A stretch of DNA of 64,000 bases from Flavobacterium limi (GTDB lineage Bacteria > Bacteroidota > Bacteroidia > Flavobacteriales > Flavobacteriaceae), in contig NZ_JAADZV010000007.1 in assembly GCF_010645075.1 (NCBI RefSeq), positions 186,001 through 250,000 on the forward strand, given 5' to 3'. Every line of letters starts with the position of its first letter. Position 1 is the stretch's first letter. This document shows, one piece after another, positions 36,308 to 45,726 of this stretch. Both the position numbers and the translations under genes were made by a program. The notes beneath the pieces are model-generated. The model worked only from the letters and a program-made list of their open reading frames with translations. It searched no databases and was not told the origin of the DNA.

Positions 36308-36500
36308 ATGTTGAGTTTTAATTTTATTCTATTAAGCTATATGTAATTTGCAAAGAGTATCGAAAATTACATTTTTTAAACACTTTTTACTTCATATAGC
36401 TGTAAATTTTAAATACTTAATACTTTCACAAATTTACTTTTAAATTTATTCAAATCCAGATACAAGTCCTTACCTTTAAGTATAATTAACACTTTTTAAG

Positions 36501-37244
36501 ATGAAACATTATTCTCTTCTTGTCATGGTGCTTATATCACTAACCGGATGCACTAAAACATTAACTTTTGAAAACGAAGTTTTTGAAAAGGAATCTAAAA
36601 TACCATGCAAAAAAGATTGTCCAAAAATTACAATCGAGGTACCAGTTGCAAAAAATATTCCTGTTGCAGCTGACAGTATCAACAAAAAGATATTAGGTGT
36701 TTTAAAAGAAATTGTTTATTTCGGAGAGAAACCATCAGATGCTAAAGATTACAACAGCCTGGTCGATTCTTTTATCGCTTCTTACGAAGAAATGCATAAA
36801 AAATTTCCAGGTGAAACATTTGCCTGGGAGGCTAAAGTGAAAGGAAATATCGAATATCAATCAGATCAGATAGTAAACATAAAACTGGATCATTATACAT
36901 TTACAGGCGGGGCTCATGGCTATCAGGGTTTTCGTTCACTGCTATTCAATCCTGAGACAGGAAAAACCATTTTTTGTGATGAAATATTTAAAAACGAAAA
37001 AGAATTTAAAGCTTTTGCAGAAAAAGAATTTCGAAAAAAATATAAAATTTCGGACAATGCCAATATCAATTCAACCGGTTTAATGTTTGAAAATGACAAA
37101 TTTCAACTACCACAGAATATATTTTACACTACTGAAGGCCTGCTTCTATATTACAACTCTTATGAAGCTGCCTCTTATGCCGATGGCCCAAAAGAGATTT
37201 TGTTTCCGTATGAACAAATAAATAAGTATTTGAAATTTAAATGA
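36501..37244 (+). CDS. DUF4163/DUF3298 lipoprotein
   Basis: 247 residues. A lipoprotein signal MKHYSLLVMVLISLTGC places Cys at residue 17. The N-terminal half (about 40-110) fits DUF4163 (ITIEVPVAKNIPVAADSINKKI) and the C-terminal half fits DUF3298 (YTFTGGAHGYQGFRSLLFNPETGKTI, FYTTEGLLLYYNSYEAASYADGP). These paired domains resemble the extracytoplasmic part of RsiV-like proteins, including a lysozyme-binding fold, but here there is no anti-sigma part. Function unknown. It is converging on the AlbA_2 gene downstream. Confidence 0.85.
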   Translation: MKHYSLLVMVLISLTGCTKTLTFENEVFEKESKIPCKKDCPKITIEVPVAKNIPVAADSINKKILGVLKEIVYFGEKPSDAKDYNSLVDSFIASYEEMHKKFPGETFAWEAKVKGNIEYQSDQIVNIKLDHYTFTGGAHGYQGFRSLLFNPETGKTIFCDEIFKNEKEFKAFAEKEFRKKYKISDNANINSTGLMFENDKFQLPQNIFYTTEGLLLYYNSYEAASYADGPKEILFPYEQINKYLKFK

Positions 37245-37286
37245 CTAAGAATTATTTAGTAACAGAATTGCACATCTTTTACAGAA

Positions 37287-38426
37287 TTATTGAATATCAT
37301 ATTTCATTTTACGCAATACCCGCAGTGCCTCCTTAAATGATAAATAGACTTGCCCAAACGGCTTTAAAAGCAATTTAGCATCAATCAGTTTTTGTTTAGC
37401 TTCGTCAAAACCGTTCAGGTAACAAATCATAAAAGTAGAAGGCAGGTTTTCCAAATCTTTAGATTCACGCTCTGACAAAGAAAAACCATTTTGCAGTTTT
37501 TGAAGCAATGCAATATTCGAATTATAAATATGAAACAGCATTCGCTTGTTGAATTCGGGAGGTTGAAAAAGCATTTGACGGTCAATTTTATAATAACCAT
37601 TATCAAAAAAATGTATGGTTTGTTTTTCTAAAGGATAATAACTTGTTTTATCATTCAATCCCAGAGGAACATATTCAGTTATAGTAAAAGTATCATCATC
37701 AAAAACAATCGTAACCACATCCTGAGCAGAATAAAACAGCTTAATCTGTTCATTTATCAGTTCAATATCTACACGCGAAAGAAAAGTTTTGTCTCTGGAT
37801 TTTTTTGGCACTCCGGCCCAGCAAATCACAAACAATTCTTTAAAAACACGATATTTGGGCGACATATCTTTATGCCTAAAATTCATAAAATCGAATACGC
37901 CGTCAAGTGTGTATTGAATACTGTTTCGGGAACTGTTTTCAATCCCGATAACAGTTTCGGTGTTTTGATAATTCTTTTCGATTTCACCTTCAACAGGTAT
38001 CGAATTACTTCCGCGCCTGACAAAAATACTATTGGTAGGAATAGTGTGAATTCCTTTCTTGAAAAACGAAACCTGACTTTTGGGTTTAATGGTTACTAAT
38101 CCTATTACTTTGTCTTTTGGAAGATTTGGAAAAGGTACATTTTCGTACTGAATCTTAGGCGGGTTTTCTAAAAAAGCATTAACCAGATTCTGAATCCTGC
38201 TGTCATCAAAAAAATCGTCACCCACAATTTCGTTATCATGATCTTCAACACCAACAACAATATAAGAATTATTGGTTGGGTTTGAATTTGACAAGGCACA
38301 AATATGCTTTAAAAACTTTCCTTTACCTTCGCGTGAATGCAAATTCAGCTGCCTTTTTTTATCATAAAAACTGCTCTCATCATTATGAGCAAGCAGGTTT
38401 TTTATTAAAAGGCGTTTATTGATCAT
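37287..38426 (-). CDS. AlbA_2 (Schlafen-type) DNA-binding-domain protein
   Basis: 379 residues. The N-terminal 150 residues match the AlbA_2/Schlafen core: ICALSNSNPTNNSYIVVGVEDHDNEIVG, then PKDKVIGLVTIKPKSQVSFF and TNSIFVRRGSNSIPVEG. Proteins of this type are annotated as ATP-binding or putative transcriptional regulators and are found both as regulators and in defence contexts. The remainder (160-379) is unrelated to anything I recognise, with a possible wing-like C-terminus. It lies 44 bp downstream of the four-helix-bundle gene on the same strand. Role is unassigned. Confidence 0.8.
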   Translation of the reverse strand: MINKRLLIKNLLAHNDESSFYDKKRQLNLHSREGKGKFLKHICALSNSNPTNNSYIVVGVEDHDNEIVGDDFFDDSRIQNLVNAFLENPPKIQYENVPFPNLPKDKVIGLVTIKPKSQVSFFKKGIHTIPTNSIFVRRGSNSIPVEGEIEKNYQNTETVIGIENSSRNSIQYTLDGVFDFMNFRHKDMSPKYRVFKELFVICWAGVPKKSRDKTFLSRVDIELINEQIKLFYSAQDVVTIVFDDDTFTITEYVPLGLNDKTSYYPLEKQTIHFFDNGYYKIDRQMLFQPPEFNKRMLFHIYNSNIALLQKLQNGFSLSERESKDLENLPSTFMICYLNGFDEAKQKLIDAKLLLKPFGQVYLSFKEALRVLRKMKYDIQ

Positions 38427-38470
38427 AATTGATATTGATTATTTTTTATTTTATTTTCTATTCCTTTGAC

Positions 38471-38860
38471 TCAGTCATATTTCGAACCTTTTTTATCTGA
38501 AGCTTTTAAATAATTTATAAACTTCGAAATTTGGTCAATTATACATTGAGCTTTTGAATTTAATTCTAAAAAAACTTTTTCATCAATATGCTTTCTATCA
38601 AAACATCTTTGCAATTGAGCTTTAGTTTCACAACAAGAACCTCTGGAATAACTTAAAAAAGTTATAAATTCTTTATTTCCTCCGCGGCCAAAACCTTCAG
38701 CAATATTATCCATTACAGAACCAGAAGATCCGTTAATTTGTTCTCTCAATTTATAATCCTGTCCCACAGAAGTATTCAAAATTAAACTCCAAACTTGATT
38801 GCTCTGTTCTCTTGCTAATTGATAAATCACCATTTCTTCGAAAGAACTATAATTTGCCAT
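38471..38860 (-). CDS. Four-helix-bundle protein (S23-like)
   Basis: About 129 residues, nearly all alpha-helical, matching the four-helix-bundle family first seen as 23S rRNA intervening-sequence proteins. Typical segments are FEEMVIYQLAREQSNQVW, REQINGSSGSVMDNIAEGFGRGGNKEF and YSRGSCCETKAQLQRCFD. These proteins form pentamers with a basic face thought to bind nucleic acid. ATG 38860 is used; the longer frame starts at TTG. It is an orphan gene here, not inside an rRNA operon. Biological role unknown. Confidence 0.87.
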   Translation of the reverse strand: MANYSSFEEMVIYQLAREQSNQVWSLILNTSVGQDYKLREQINGSSGSVMDNIAEGFGRGGNKEFITFLSYSRGSCCETKAQLQRCFDRKHIDEKVFLELNSKAQCIIDQISKFINYLKASDKKGSKYD

Positions 38861-38894
38861 ATTCAAAAAAAATAAAAAATAGAAATAAAAATAA

Positions 38895-39647
38895 TTAATC
38901 TCTTTTAACTATTGTCGAAGATGCCTGCGCTGTACTCATCACGATTAAATCAGCGATATTAACATGATAAGGTCTTGAAACCACAAAGTGAATAATATCG
39001 GCTATATCTTCCGCTTTTAAAGGATCGAAACCTTTGTAAACATTTGAAGCTCTTTCAGTATCTCCTTTAAAACGCACTTCGCTAAATTCTGTTTCCACCA
39101 AACCGGGATGAATTCCGCTTATTTTTATTTTGTGAGGGTTCAAATCAATTCGCATTCCCTGTGTGATGGCATCCACAGCATGTTTTGATCCGCAATACAC
39201 ATTCCCGTTAGGATAAACCTCTTTTCCTGCTGTCGAACCAATATTGATAATATGTCCTGATTCTCTTTCAACCATTTGTGGAATAATAGCTTTCGAAACA
39301 TACAAAAGCCCTTTTACATTGATATCAATCATCGCATCCCAGTCTTCGACATCACCATTCTGAATTGGATCTAATCCATGCGCATTTCCGGCATTATTAA
39401 TTAAAACGTCAATTTGTGAAAAATATTCCGGTAAAGAATTTATGCTTTCAAAAACAGCATTTTTATCCCTCACATCAAAAGCTAAAGAATGCACTTCGGT
39501 ATATTCTGAGAGTTCTTTTTCCAGTTCGGTCAGCCTCTCCTTTCTTCTTCCGCAAATAATCACTTTATAATGGTTACGGGCAAATATTTGTGCAGTTGCC
39601 TTCCCAATACCACTTGTTGCACCCGTGATTAAAATTGTTTTTTTCAT
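38895..39647 (-). CDS. Short-chain dehydrogenase (YdfG-like SDR)
   Basis: 250 residues, classical SDR. The NAD(P) fold is TGATSGIGKATA with RRKER downstream (NADP-type preference), the structural NNAGNAHG, and the catalytic Ser/Tyr/Lys in IGSTAGKEVYPNGNVYCGSKH (Tyr about 154, Lys about 158). Relatives reduce 3-hydroxy acids such as serine, 3-hydroxypropionate or malonic semialdehyde with NADP. Cytosolic. It is preceded by an inverted-repeat spacer (39665-39713) and follows the aldo/keto reductase on the same strand, so the two may be coregulated. Confidence 0.9.
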   Translation of the reverse strand: MKKTILITGATSGIGKATAQIFARNHYKVIICGRRKERLTELEKELSEYTEVHSLAFDVRDKNAVFESINSLPEYFSQIDVLINNAGNAHGLDPIQNGDVEDWDAMIDINVKGLLYVSKAIIPQMVERESGHIINIGSTAGKEVYPNGNVYCGSKHAVDAITQGMRIDLNPHKIKISGIHPGLVETEFSEVRFKGDTERASNVYKGFDPLKAEDIADIIHFVVSRPYHVNIADLIVMSTAQASSTIVKRD

Positions 39648-39664
39648 TCTGATTAATTTTTTGA

Positions 39665-39713
39665 GCCACAGATTACGAATATTTTACAAATTAAAAACCT
39701 GATAATCTGTGGC
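39665..39713. repeat. Inverted repeat, CCACAGATTA family
   Basis: GCCACAGATTA (39665-39675) and TAATCTGTGGC (39703-39713) pair perfectly over 11 bp across a 27-nt loop, in the spacer upstream of the SDR gene. Core AATCTG is shared with the repeat at 1224-1256. Confidence 0.85.
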
Positions 39714-39770
39714 AAATATCTTTTCGCTTAAAGCGGATTTAAAATTTCTTATGATTGTAAATTACTTTTT

Positions 39771-40643
39771 TTAAAGCAATTCTTCCCCCCTGCTTTCTGC
39801 CCAAATAGCAAACCAGTCTTCCTTATCCATTTCCAGTTCCACTGCCTTCATCAACGATTGGATTCTGGCAACATTTACAGTTCCTGCAACCGGAATTATT
39901 TTTGCCGGATGTTTTAAAATCCATGCTAATAAAAGTGTATCTGAGCCTAAATGATATTTTTCCACTAAAGTTGAAAGTAATTTTTTAAGGCGGCGGGTTT
40001 GTTTTGTATCTTCCCTAAAAACGGTTCCAAGCGGATTCCATGCCAATGGTCGGATTCCGTTTATTTGCGCATAATCAAAAATTCCGTTTGTCATTGGTTC
40101 AAAATTTGTAGCCGAGAATTGCACAGAATGATAACTGACTTCTGTTTTATGGCGTATTAATTCAACTTGAGAATTACTGAAATTCCCAACGCCGAAATCA
40201 ATAATTTTACCTTCAGATTTTAGTTTTTCAACTGCTTCCGCAATTTCATCCGCCTGCATTAACGGACTTGGTCTTTGCAGCAGAAAAACATCAATATAAT
40301 CTGTTCTTAATTTTTTTAGTGATTCTTCTGCAGACCAGATAATATACTCCTTAGAAAGTTCATAATGTCTGATTTTGTTTTTCCTGTTTTCAGTTACCAA
40401 CTGGATGCCGCATTTGGTAATTAATTGCAGCTTTTCCCTAGAAATTTTACTGTTTTGAAGTGCCTTTCCAAAATCTGCTTCGGTAGTATAATCTCCATAT
40501 ATATCGGCGTGGTCAAAAGTAGTAATTTTGTTTTCGATACAGAGTTGTATCATGCTTTCCATTTCTTTCGGTGTGAGATTTTTATCCGAAGCACCCCAAT
40601 TCCTAATACCTGAAATTACAGGCGATAATAAAGTTTTGCTCAT
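39771..40643 (-). CDS. Aldo/keto reductase
   Basis: 290 residues, YdhF-like aldo/keto reductase. Catalytic tetrad residues are visible: Asp and Tyr in FDHADIYGDYTTE (about residues 41-47), Lys in QLITKCGIQ and His in SYHSVQFS. The NADPH-binding end is IIPVAGTVNVARIQSL. Such enzymes reduce aldehydes and ketones in the cytosol. The gene is divergent from moxR; a 223-bp spacer separates them. Substrate not predictable. Confidence 0.92.
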   Translation of the reverse strand: MSKTLLSPVISGIRNWGASDKNLTPKEMESMIQLCIENKITTFDHADIYGDYTTEADFGKALQNSKISREKLQLITKCGIQLVTENRKNKIRHYELSKEYIIWSAEESLKKLRTDYIDVFLLQRPSPLMQADEIAEAVEKLKSEGKIIDFGVGNFSNSQVELIRHKTEVSYHSVQFSATNFEPMTNGIFDYAQINGIRPLAWNPLGTVFREDTKQTRRLKKLLSTLVEKYHLGSDTLLLAWILKHPAKIIPVAGTVNVARIQSLMKAVELEMDKEDWFAIWAESRGEELL

Positions 40644-40866
40644 GGTTTTGTTGTGTTGTTTTAGTAATAATGATGCTTATTTATAACATAATCATCAAAG
40701 TTCTTAAAAATATAAAAATAGATTCACAATTCGTCCTTAAAATTAGGGCTTTGGTCGAAGTTTTAACCATTTTTTAACATCTTACTTCTCAAAAAATATT
40801 CAATTTGCACTCTCAAAAATCAGGGATAAAAATCAAGAGTTTTAAAAGGTTTTTAAAAATATTTAT

Positions 40867-41871
40867 ATGGAAGAAAATACAACGACTTTAGACATTAGAG
40901 CGATAAATGAAAAAATTGAGAGAGAAAGTGCTTTTATAGACCTTCTTACAATGGAAATGAACAAAGTTATTGTGGGCCAGAAACACATGGTCGAGCGTTT
41001 ATTAATCGGGCTTTTGGGACAAGGGCACATTTTGCTGGAAGGCGTTCCCGGTTTAGCAAAAACCTTAGCGATTAATACTTTATCCCAGGCGGTTCAGGGT
41101 TCTTTCAGCCGTATCCAGTTTACACCGGATTTATTGCCTGCCGATGTTATCGGAACAATGATTTATAACATTAAAGCAAACGAATTCTCTATTAAAAAAG
41201 GACCTATTTTTGCCAACTTCGTACTTGCCGATGAGATTAACCGTGCTCCTGCAAAAGTACAGTCTGCACTTTTGGAAGCGATGCAGGAAAAACAAGTTAC
41301 AATTGGCGATACGACTTTCAAATTGGATCGTCCGTTTTTAGTATTAGCGACACAAAACCCTGTTGAGCAGGAAGGAACATATCAATTACCTGAAGCGCAA
41401 GTTGACCGTTTCATGTTGAAAACTGTAATTGATTATCCAAAAATTGACGAAGAGCGTTTTGTAATTCGCCAAAACCTAAAAGGAAGTTACGAAAAAGTAA
41501 ATCCGGTAGTTTCTGTAGATCAGATTTTGCGTGCACAGGAAGCTGTTCGCGAAGTTTACATGGACGAAAAAATCGAAAAATACATCTTAGATATCATCTT
41601 TGCTACCCGTTATCCGGAGAAATACAAACTTGCGGACCTAAAACCACTTATCAGTTTTGGAGCATCACCACGTGGAAGTATCAATTTAGCAAATGCGGCA
41701 AAATGTTACGCCTTCATCAAACGTCGTGGATATGTGATCCCGGAAGACGTTCGTGCAGTTGTACATGATGTTCTGCGCCACAGAGTTGGGATTACGTACG
41801 AAGCTGAAGCTGAAAACATTACTTCTGTAGACATTATCAACAAAATCGTAAACGAGATTGAAGTACCATAA
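40867..41871 (+). CDS. moxR: MoxR-family AAA+ ATPase
   Basis: 334 residues. AAA+ motifs: Walker A variant EGVPGLAKTLAIN (about residue 59), Walker B FVLADEINRAPAKVQSALLEAM, sensor 1 LATQNPVEQEG and the sensor 2 region SFGASPRGSINLA. MoxR proteins act as chaperone-like ATPases on VWA-domain proteins. It is the first gene of the Bat cluster: DUF58 protein, a membrane protein, BatA, BatB, BatC, BatD and BatE follow on the same strand. A weak -7-like element (TCAATTTG) is upstream near 40800. Confidence 0.95.
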   Translation: MEENTTTLDIRAINEKIERESAFIDLLTMEMNKVIVGQKHMVERLLIGLLGQGHILLEGVPGLAKTLAINTLSQAVQGSFSRIQFTPDLLPADVIGTMIYNIKANEFSIKKGPIFANFVLADEINRAPAKVQSALLEAMQEKQVTIGDTTFKLDRPFLVLATQNPVEQEGTYQLPEAQVDRFMLKTVIDYPKIDEERFVIRQNLKGSYEKVNPVVSVDQILRAQEAVREVYMDEKIEKYILDIIFATRYPEKYKLADLKPLISFGASPRGSINLANAAKCYAFIKRRGYVIPEDVRAVVHDVLRHRVGITYEAEAENITSVDIINKIVNEIEVP

Positions 41872-41887
41872 TAGTAATTAGTACAGA

Positions 41888-41946
41888 GTGATTAGTAATT
41901 AGCTTACCGCTTTTTTACTATTCACTAACTACTATTCACTAATCAC
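41888..41946. repeat. Inverted repeat, TAGTGATTAG family
   Basis: GTGATTAGT (41888-41896) and ACTAATCAC (41938-41946) pair perfectly. The whole 82-bp spacer between moxR and the DUF58 gene is made of AGTAATTAG / ATTCACTA words. Confidence 0.75.
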
Positions 41947-41953
41947 TAAAAAA

Positions 41954-42817
41954 ATGGATACAAAAGAGCTTTTAAAAAAAGTACGGAAAATAGAGATTAA
42001 AACCAAAAGGCTGAGCAATCATATCTTTTCGGGAGAGTACCATTCTTCATTTAAAGGGCGCGGGATGACGTTTAGCGAGGTACGCCAATACCAATATGGC
42101 GATGATATTCGTAACATCGACTGGAATGTAACCGCACGCTATAATGAAGCCCACGTAAAAGTTTTTGAAGAAGAACGCGAACTGACCATGGTTTTAATGG
42201 TCGATATTTCAGGTTCAGAAGGTTTTGGATCCAAAAGTCAGTTTAAAAAAGACATCGTAACCGAAATTGCAGCTACAATGGCTTTCTCGGCTACACAAAA
42301 TAACGACAAGATTGGCTTAATATTGTTCTCCGATAATGTAGAATTATACATTCCGCCAAAAAAAGGCCGTTCACACGTTTTAAGAATTATTCGTGAATTA
42401 ATCGAATTTGAACCAAAAAGCCAGAAGACAGATATCGGCGAAGCTTTGAAATTTTTATCCGGAACACAGAAAAAGAAAGCAATTGTTTTTATGATTTCAG
42501 ATTTCATGTCTGATAATTATGAACATACATTAAAAATTGCTTCTAAAAAACATGACATTACCGGCGTTCGTGTATATGATATGCGTGAAGAAAAAATCCC
42601 GAATTTAGGAATGGTTTCGATGCTTGATGCTGAAACCGGCAAAATTCAGCTGGTAGATACGGGTTCGAAAAAAGTTAGACTTAATTACGAAAAACATTAT
42701 CAGGAACGATTGAATTATTTCAAGGAAACTTTTAGTAAATCAGGTTCCGGTGTTGTACATACAAGAGTAGACGAAAGCTATGTAACCAAATTACTGGGTT
42801 ATTTTAAATCGAGATAA
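41954..42817 (+). CDS. DUF58-domain protein of the Bat cluster
   Basis: 287 residues. The DUF58 signature is SSFKGRGMTFSEVRQYQYGDDIRNIDWNVTAR (residues 31-62 region), followed by a VWA-like fold with MVDISGSEGFG in place of a MIDAS DxSxS and LILFSDNVELYIPPKKG. Such proteins are always found beside MoxR ATPases and are believed to be partners in assembling envelope or metal-dependent complexes. No membrane helix is predicted here, unlike many relatives that carry two N-terminal helices. The exact function is unknown. Confidence 0.92.
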   Translation: MDTKELLKKVRKIEIKTKRLSNHIFSGEYHSSFKGRGMTFSEVRQYQYGDDIRNIDWNVTARYNEAHVKVFEEERELTMVLMVDISGSEGFGSKSQFKKDIVTEIAATMAFSATQNNDKIGLILFSDNVELYIPPKKGRSHVLRIIRELIEFEPKSQKTDIGEALKFLSGTQKKKAIVFMISDFMSDNYEHTLKIASKKHDITGVRVYDMREEKIPNLGMVSMLDAETGKIQLVDTGSKKVRLNYEKHYQERLNYFKETFSKSGSGVVHTRVDESYVTKLLGYFKSR

Positions 42818-42942
42818 TTAGATTATCAGACATCTTAGATTGTTAGAATATTAGATTAATTTGAAGAATAATCATAAAAAAATCGCTTAAGCTAAATCCG
42901 TTAAGCATTCATTTTAGACTAAAATCTGAAATCAAAAATCAA

Positions 42943-44577
42943 ATGAAATTAAAATTTTACATATTTCTATTTTTACTTTCTTCAGCTGTTTTTGCACAAA
43001 ACAAGCAGATTGAAACCAGTATTGACACTACAAAAAATAAAATTGGCGCCGAGTTTAAGCTAACACTTAAAACGATAGTAAGTTCAAAATCTAAAGTTGT
43101 ATTTCCTGCCTTAAAAAATATTGGACCATTAGAAGTCATTCAATCGTACCCAATTGATACCGTTAAAAAAGACGGCACTTATGAGCTTGTCAAAAAATAT
43201 GGTTTAACACAATTTGATTCCGGAAGATACGTTATTTCGCCTGTCAAGATTCTGATTGATAAAAAACCTCATTTAAGCGATCCCGTTTCTGTTGAAGTAG
43301 TCAATGTTAAACTGGATACTTTACAGCAAAAAATGTATGACATTAAAGATATTTCAACGGTTGAAAGTGGTATTGGAAACTGGTGGATTTATGTTTTGAT
43401 TGTAATTTTAATTATTGCAATTGGTGTTTTCGTTTATTGGTACATGAAAAAACATCAAAAGAAAAAAATTGAAGAGGAAGTTTACAAAACACCAATCGAA
43501 AAAGCAACCAGCCTGTTAAACGTATTAGAGAAAAAAGAGCTTTGGCAAAAAGGTGAAATAAAAGAGTATTATAGCGAGTTGACAGATATTGCCCGAAATT
43601 ACATTGAAGAAGCAATTCAGATACCGGCTATGGAAAGTACCACTTCTGAATTGATTCAGGGGCTTAAAACAGCTTCTGCCAAAAAGAAAATGAGCCTGAC
43701 TCCTGAAACTGTCGAAAATCTGGAACGTGTTTTAAGGCAGGCCGATTTAGTTAAATTTGCAAAATCAAAACCATTAGAGTTTGAAATTACTGAAGACAGA
43801 AATAAGATTCAGAAAGCAATTTTAACGCTGGATAATGCTATACCGACAGAAGCTCCTGCTGAAGAAGCAGATCAGTTATTAAATGAAGCGCAAAAACAGA
43901 AACAAATCAAACTTCAGTTAAAGAAAAAAAGAAACAAACGCATCACAATTACTGTGGCAACAGTAGTTTTTTTACTTACAGCTACTACCACTTATTTTAT
44001 TGTCACCAAAGGATTCAAGTTTGTAAAAGACAATGTAATCGGACATCCAACTAAAGAATTGCTGGAAGGAGAATGGGTAAAAAGCGAGTATGGTAATCCT
44101 GGTATTTTAATTGAAACACCAAAAGTTTTAAAACGACTTGATACTGAAAAAGTACTCCCAAAAGAAGCAATGGCACTTATTAAAGAAATGCAGCTTTTTG
44201 GTTATGGAAGTTTACTGGACAACTTTTATATTACAGTTTCTACTGCGAAATTTAAAAACCCTACAGATATTGATTTATCAAAAGCCCTTGAAGGTAATTT
44301 AAAAATTGTCGAAACTCAGGGAGCCAGAAATATGATTGTTAAACAGGAAGATTTTGAAACCAAAGAAGGAATTACAGGTATAAAAGGTTATGGGACTTTC
44401 ACTCTCATTAACGAGACCCTGAAATCGAGTACTAAAATTTACTATGAAGTCCTGATGTTTAAACAAGATGGCGGATTACAGCAAATCGCTATATTCCATG
44501 AAGAAGGCGACACCTATGCTAATGATATTTCGGATAGAATTCTAAATTCTGTTGAACTTAAAAGAGCAAGCAACTAA
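42943..44577 (+). CDS. BatD-related membrane protein of the Bat cluster
   Basis: 544 residues. Signal peptide (MKLKFYIFLFLLSSAVFAQ), an N-terminal beta domain (about 20-125), a membrane helix (about 147-167, WWIYVLIVILIIAIGVFVYWY), a cytoplasmic helical domain like DUF4381 (EKATSLLNVLEKKELWQKGEIKEYYSELTDIARNYIEE), a second membrane helix (about 328-346) and a C-terminal soluble part. It overlaps batA by one base (TAATG), so is translationally coupled to it. It probably anchors the complex formed by the VWA proteins. The C-terminal third (about 370-544) is not familiar to me. Confidence 0.82.
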   Translation: MKLKFYIFLFLLSSAVFAQNKQIETSIDTTKNKIGAEFKLTLKTIVSSKSKVVFPALKNIGPLEVIQSYPIDTVKKDGTYELVKKYGLTQFDSGRYVISPVKILIDKKPHLSDPVSVEVVNVKLDTLQQKMYDIKDISTVESGIGNWWIYVLIVILIIAIGVFVYWYMKKHQKKKIEEEVYKTPIEKATSLLNVLEKKELWQKGEIKEYYSELTDIARNYIEEAIQIPAMESTTSELIQGLKTASAKKKMSLTPETVENLERVLRQADLVKFAKSKPLEFEITEDRNKIQKAILTLDNAIPTEAPAEEADQLLNEAQKQKQIKLQLKKKRNKRITITVATVVFLLTATTTYFIVTKGFKFVKDNVIGHPTKELLEGEWVKSEYGNPGILIETPKVLKRLDTEKVLPKEAMALIKEMQLFGYGSLLDNFYITVSTAKFKNPTDIDLSKALEGNLKIVETQGARNMIVKQEDFETKEGITGIKGYGTFTLINETLKSSTKIYYEVLMFKQDGGLQQIAIFHEEGDTYANDISDRILNSVELKRASN

Positions 44578-45578
44578 TGGAAAAAATAACTTTTTTAAAT
44601 CCGGAATTTTTTTGGCTGTTTTTATTAATCCCGATTACAATAGGATGGTTTTTCTGGAAACGCAATCAGCAATCCGCTACCTTAAAAATGAGTTCAACTC
44701 AGGGTTTTAAAAATAGCGAATCACTATTAACAAAATTAAAACCTCTTTTATATGTTTTCAGGATTGTCGCTTTGTGTTCCCTGATTGTTGCTCTGGCAAG
44801 GCCAAGAACAGTTGACATCAGCAATGAGACTAAAACAACAAAAGGAATCGATATCGTAATGGCAATTGACGTTTCAGGAAGTATGCTGGCAAAAGATTTA
44901 AAGCCAAACCGTATGGAAGCTTTAAAAAGAGTGGCGGCTGATTTCGTTAACGAAAGACCAAATGACAGAATCGGATTGGTTTTATATGCTTCTGAAGCTT
45001 ACACTAAAACACCTGTTACCAGTGATAAAGCCATCATTTTAGAAGCTATTAAAGAAATCAAATACGACAATGTATTACAGGATGGTACGGGAATCGGAAT
45101 GGGTCTGGCAACTGCTGTAAACCGGCTTAAGGACAGTAAAGCCAAAAGCAGGGTTATTATTTTGCTTACTGACGGTGTAAACAATGCCGGTTTTATTGAA
45201 CCTGAAACAGCTTCAGACATTGCAAAACAATATGGAATAAAAGTATATACAATTGCTATCGGAACTAACGGAATGGCTGAATTCCCTTATGCATATGCCC
45301 CAAATGGCGGATTTTTGTTCAAAATGCAAAAAGTAGAAATTGACGAACAGTTACTGAGAAGTATCGCCAGAAAAACCGATGGGACTTATTTTAGAGCGAC
45401 CAGTAATGATAAACTGGCCGAAATATACAATTCGATTAACAAATTAGAAACTACTGAAATTCAGGAGTTAAAATTTTATGATTACGATGAAAAATACAGG
45501 TTTTTTGTATTGTTAGCAGGGATTTTATTGTTATTAGAAATTGGTTTAAGAAATACAGTTTACAGAAGCTTTATTTAA
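44577..45578 (+). CDS. batA: BatA, membrane VWA-domain protein
   Basis: 333 residues. An N-terminal hydrophobic segment (FFWLFLLIPITIGWFFW), a second (about 58-76), the VWA domain with intact MIDAS (MAIDVSGSMLAKD about residue 96; Thr in PVTSDKA; LTDGVNNAG) and a C-terminal membrane helix (FFVLLAGILLLLEIG). The domain should face the periplasm or cytoplasm side held by helices on both ends. The Bat proteins were named from Bacteroides aerotolerance; their molecular job remains unclear. Coupled to the upstream gene by a 1-nt overlap. Confidence 0.93.
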   Translation: MEKITFLNPEFFWLFLLIPITIGWFFWKRNQQSATLKMSSTQGFKNSESLLTKLKPLLYVFRIVALCSLIVALARPRTVDISNETKTTKGIDIVMAIDVSGSMLAKDLKPNRMEALKRVAADFVNERPNDRIGLVLYASEAYTKTPVTSDKAIILEAIKEIKYDNVLQDGTGIGMGLATAVNRLKDSKAKSRVIILLTDGVNNAGFIEPETASDIAKQYGIKVYTIAIGTNGMAEFPYAYAPNGGFLFKMQKVEIDEQLLRSIARKTDGTYFRATSNDKLAEIYNSINKLETTEIQELKFYDYDEKYRFFVLLAGILLLLEIGLRNTVYRSFI

Positions 45579-45598
45579 TTTTTCAAATCAAAAAATTT

Positions 45599-45688
45599 CA
45601 AATTTTAAATTCCAAATCCCAACTTGGAATTATGAATTTAAAATTTGAGAATTAATTTAGTAAAGCAAAATTTGGAATTTGGAATTTA
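45599..45688. repeat. GGAATTT-family repeat spacer, copy B
   Basis: CAAATTTTAAATTC (45599-45612) and GAATTTAAAATTTG (45634-45647) form a perfect 14-bp inverted repeat; TTTGGAATTTGGAATTTA follows at 45671-45688. Together they fill most of the batA-batB spacer (149 bp). Confidence 0.85.
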
Positions 45689-45726
45689 TCTCAAACAATT
45701 ATTGAGATTGGAATTTTAAAAAATTT

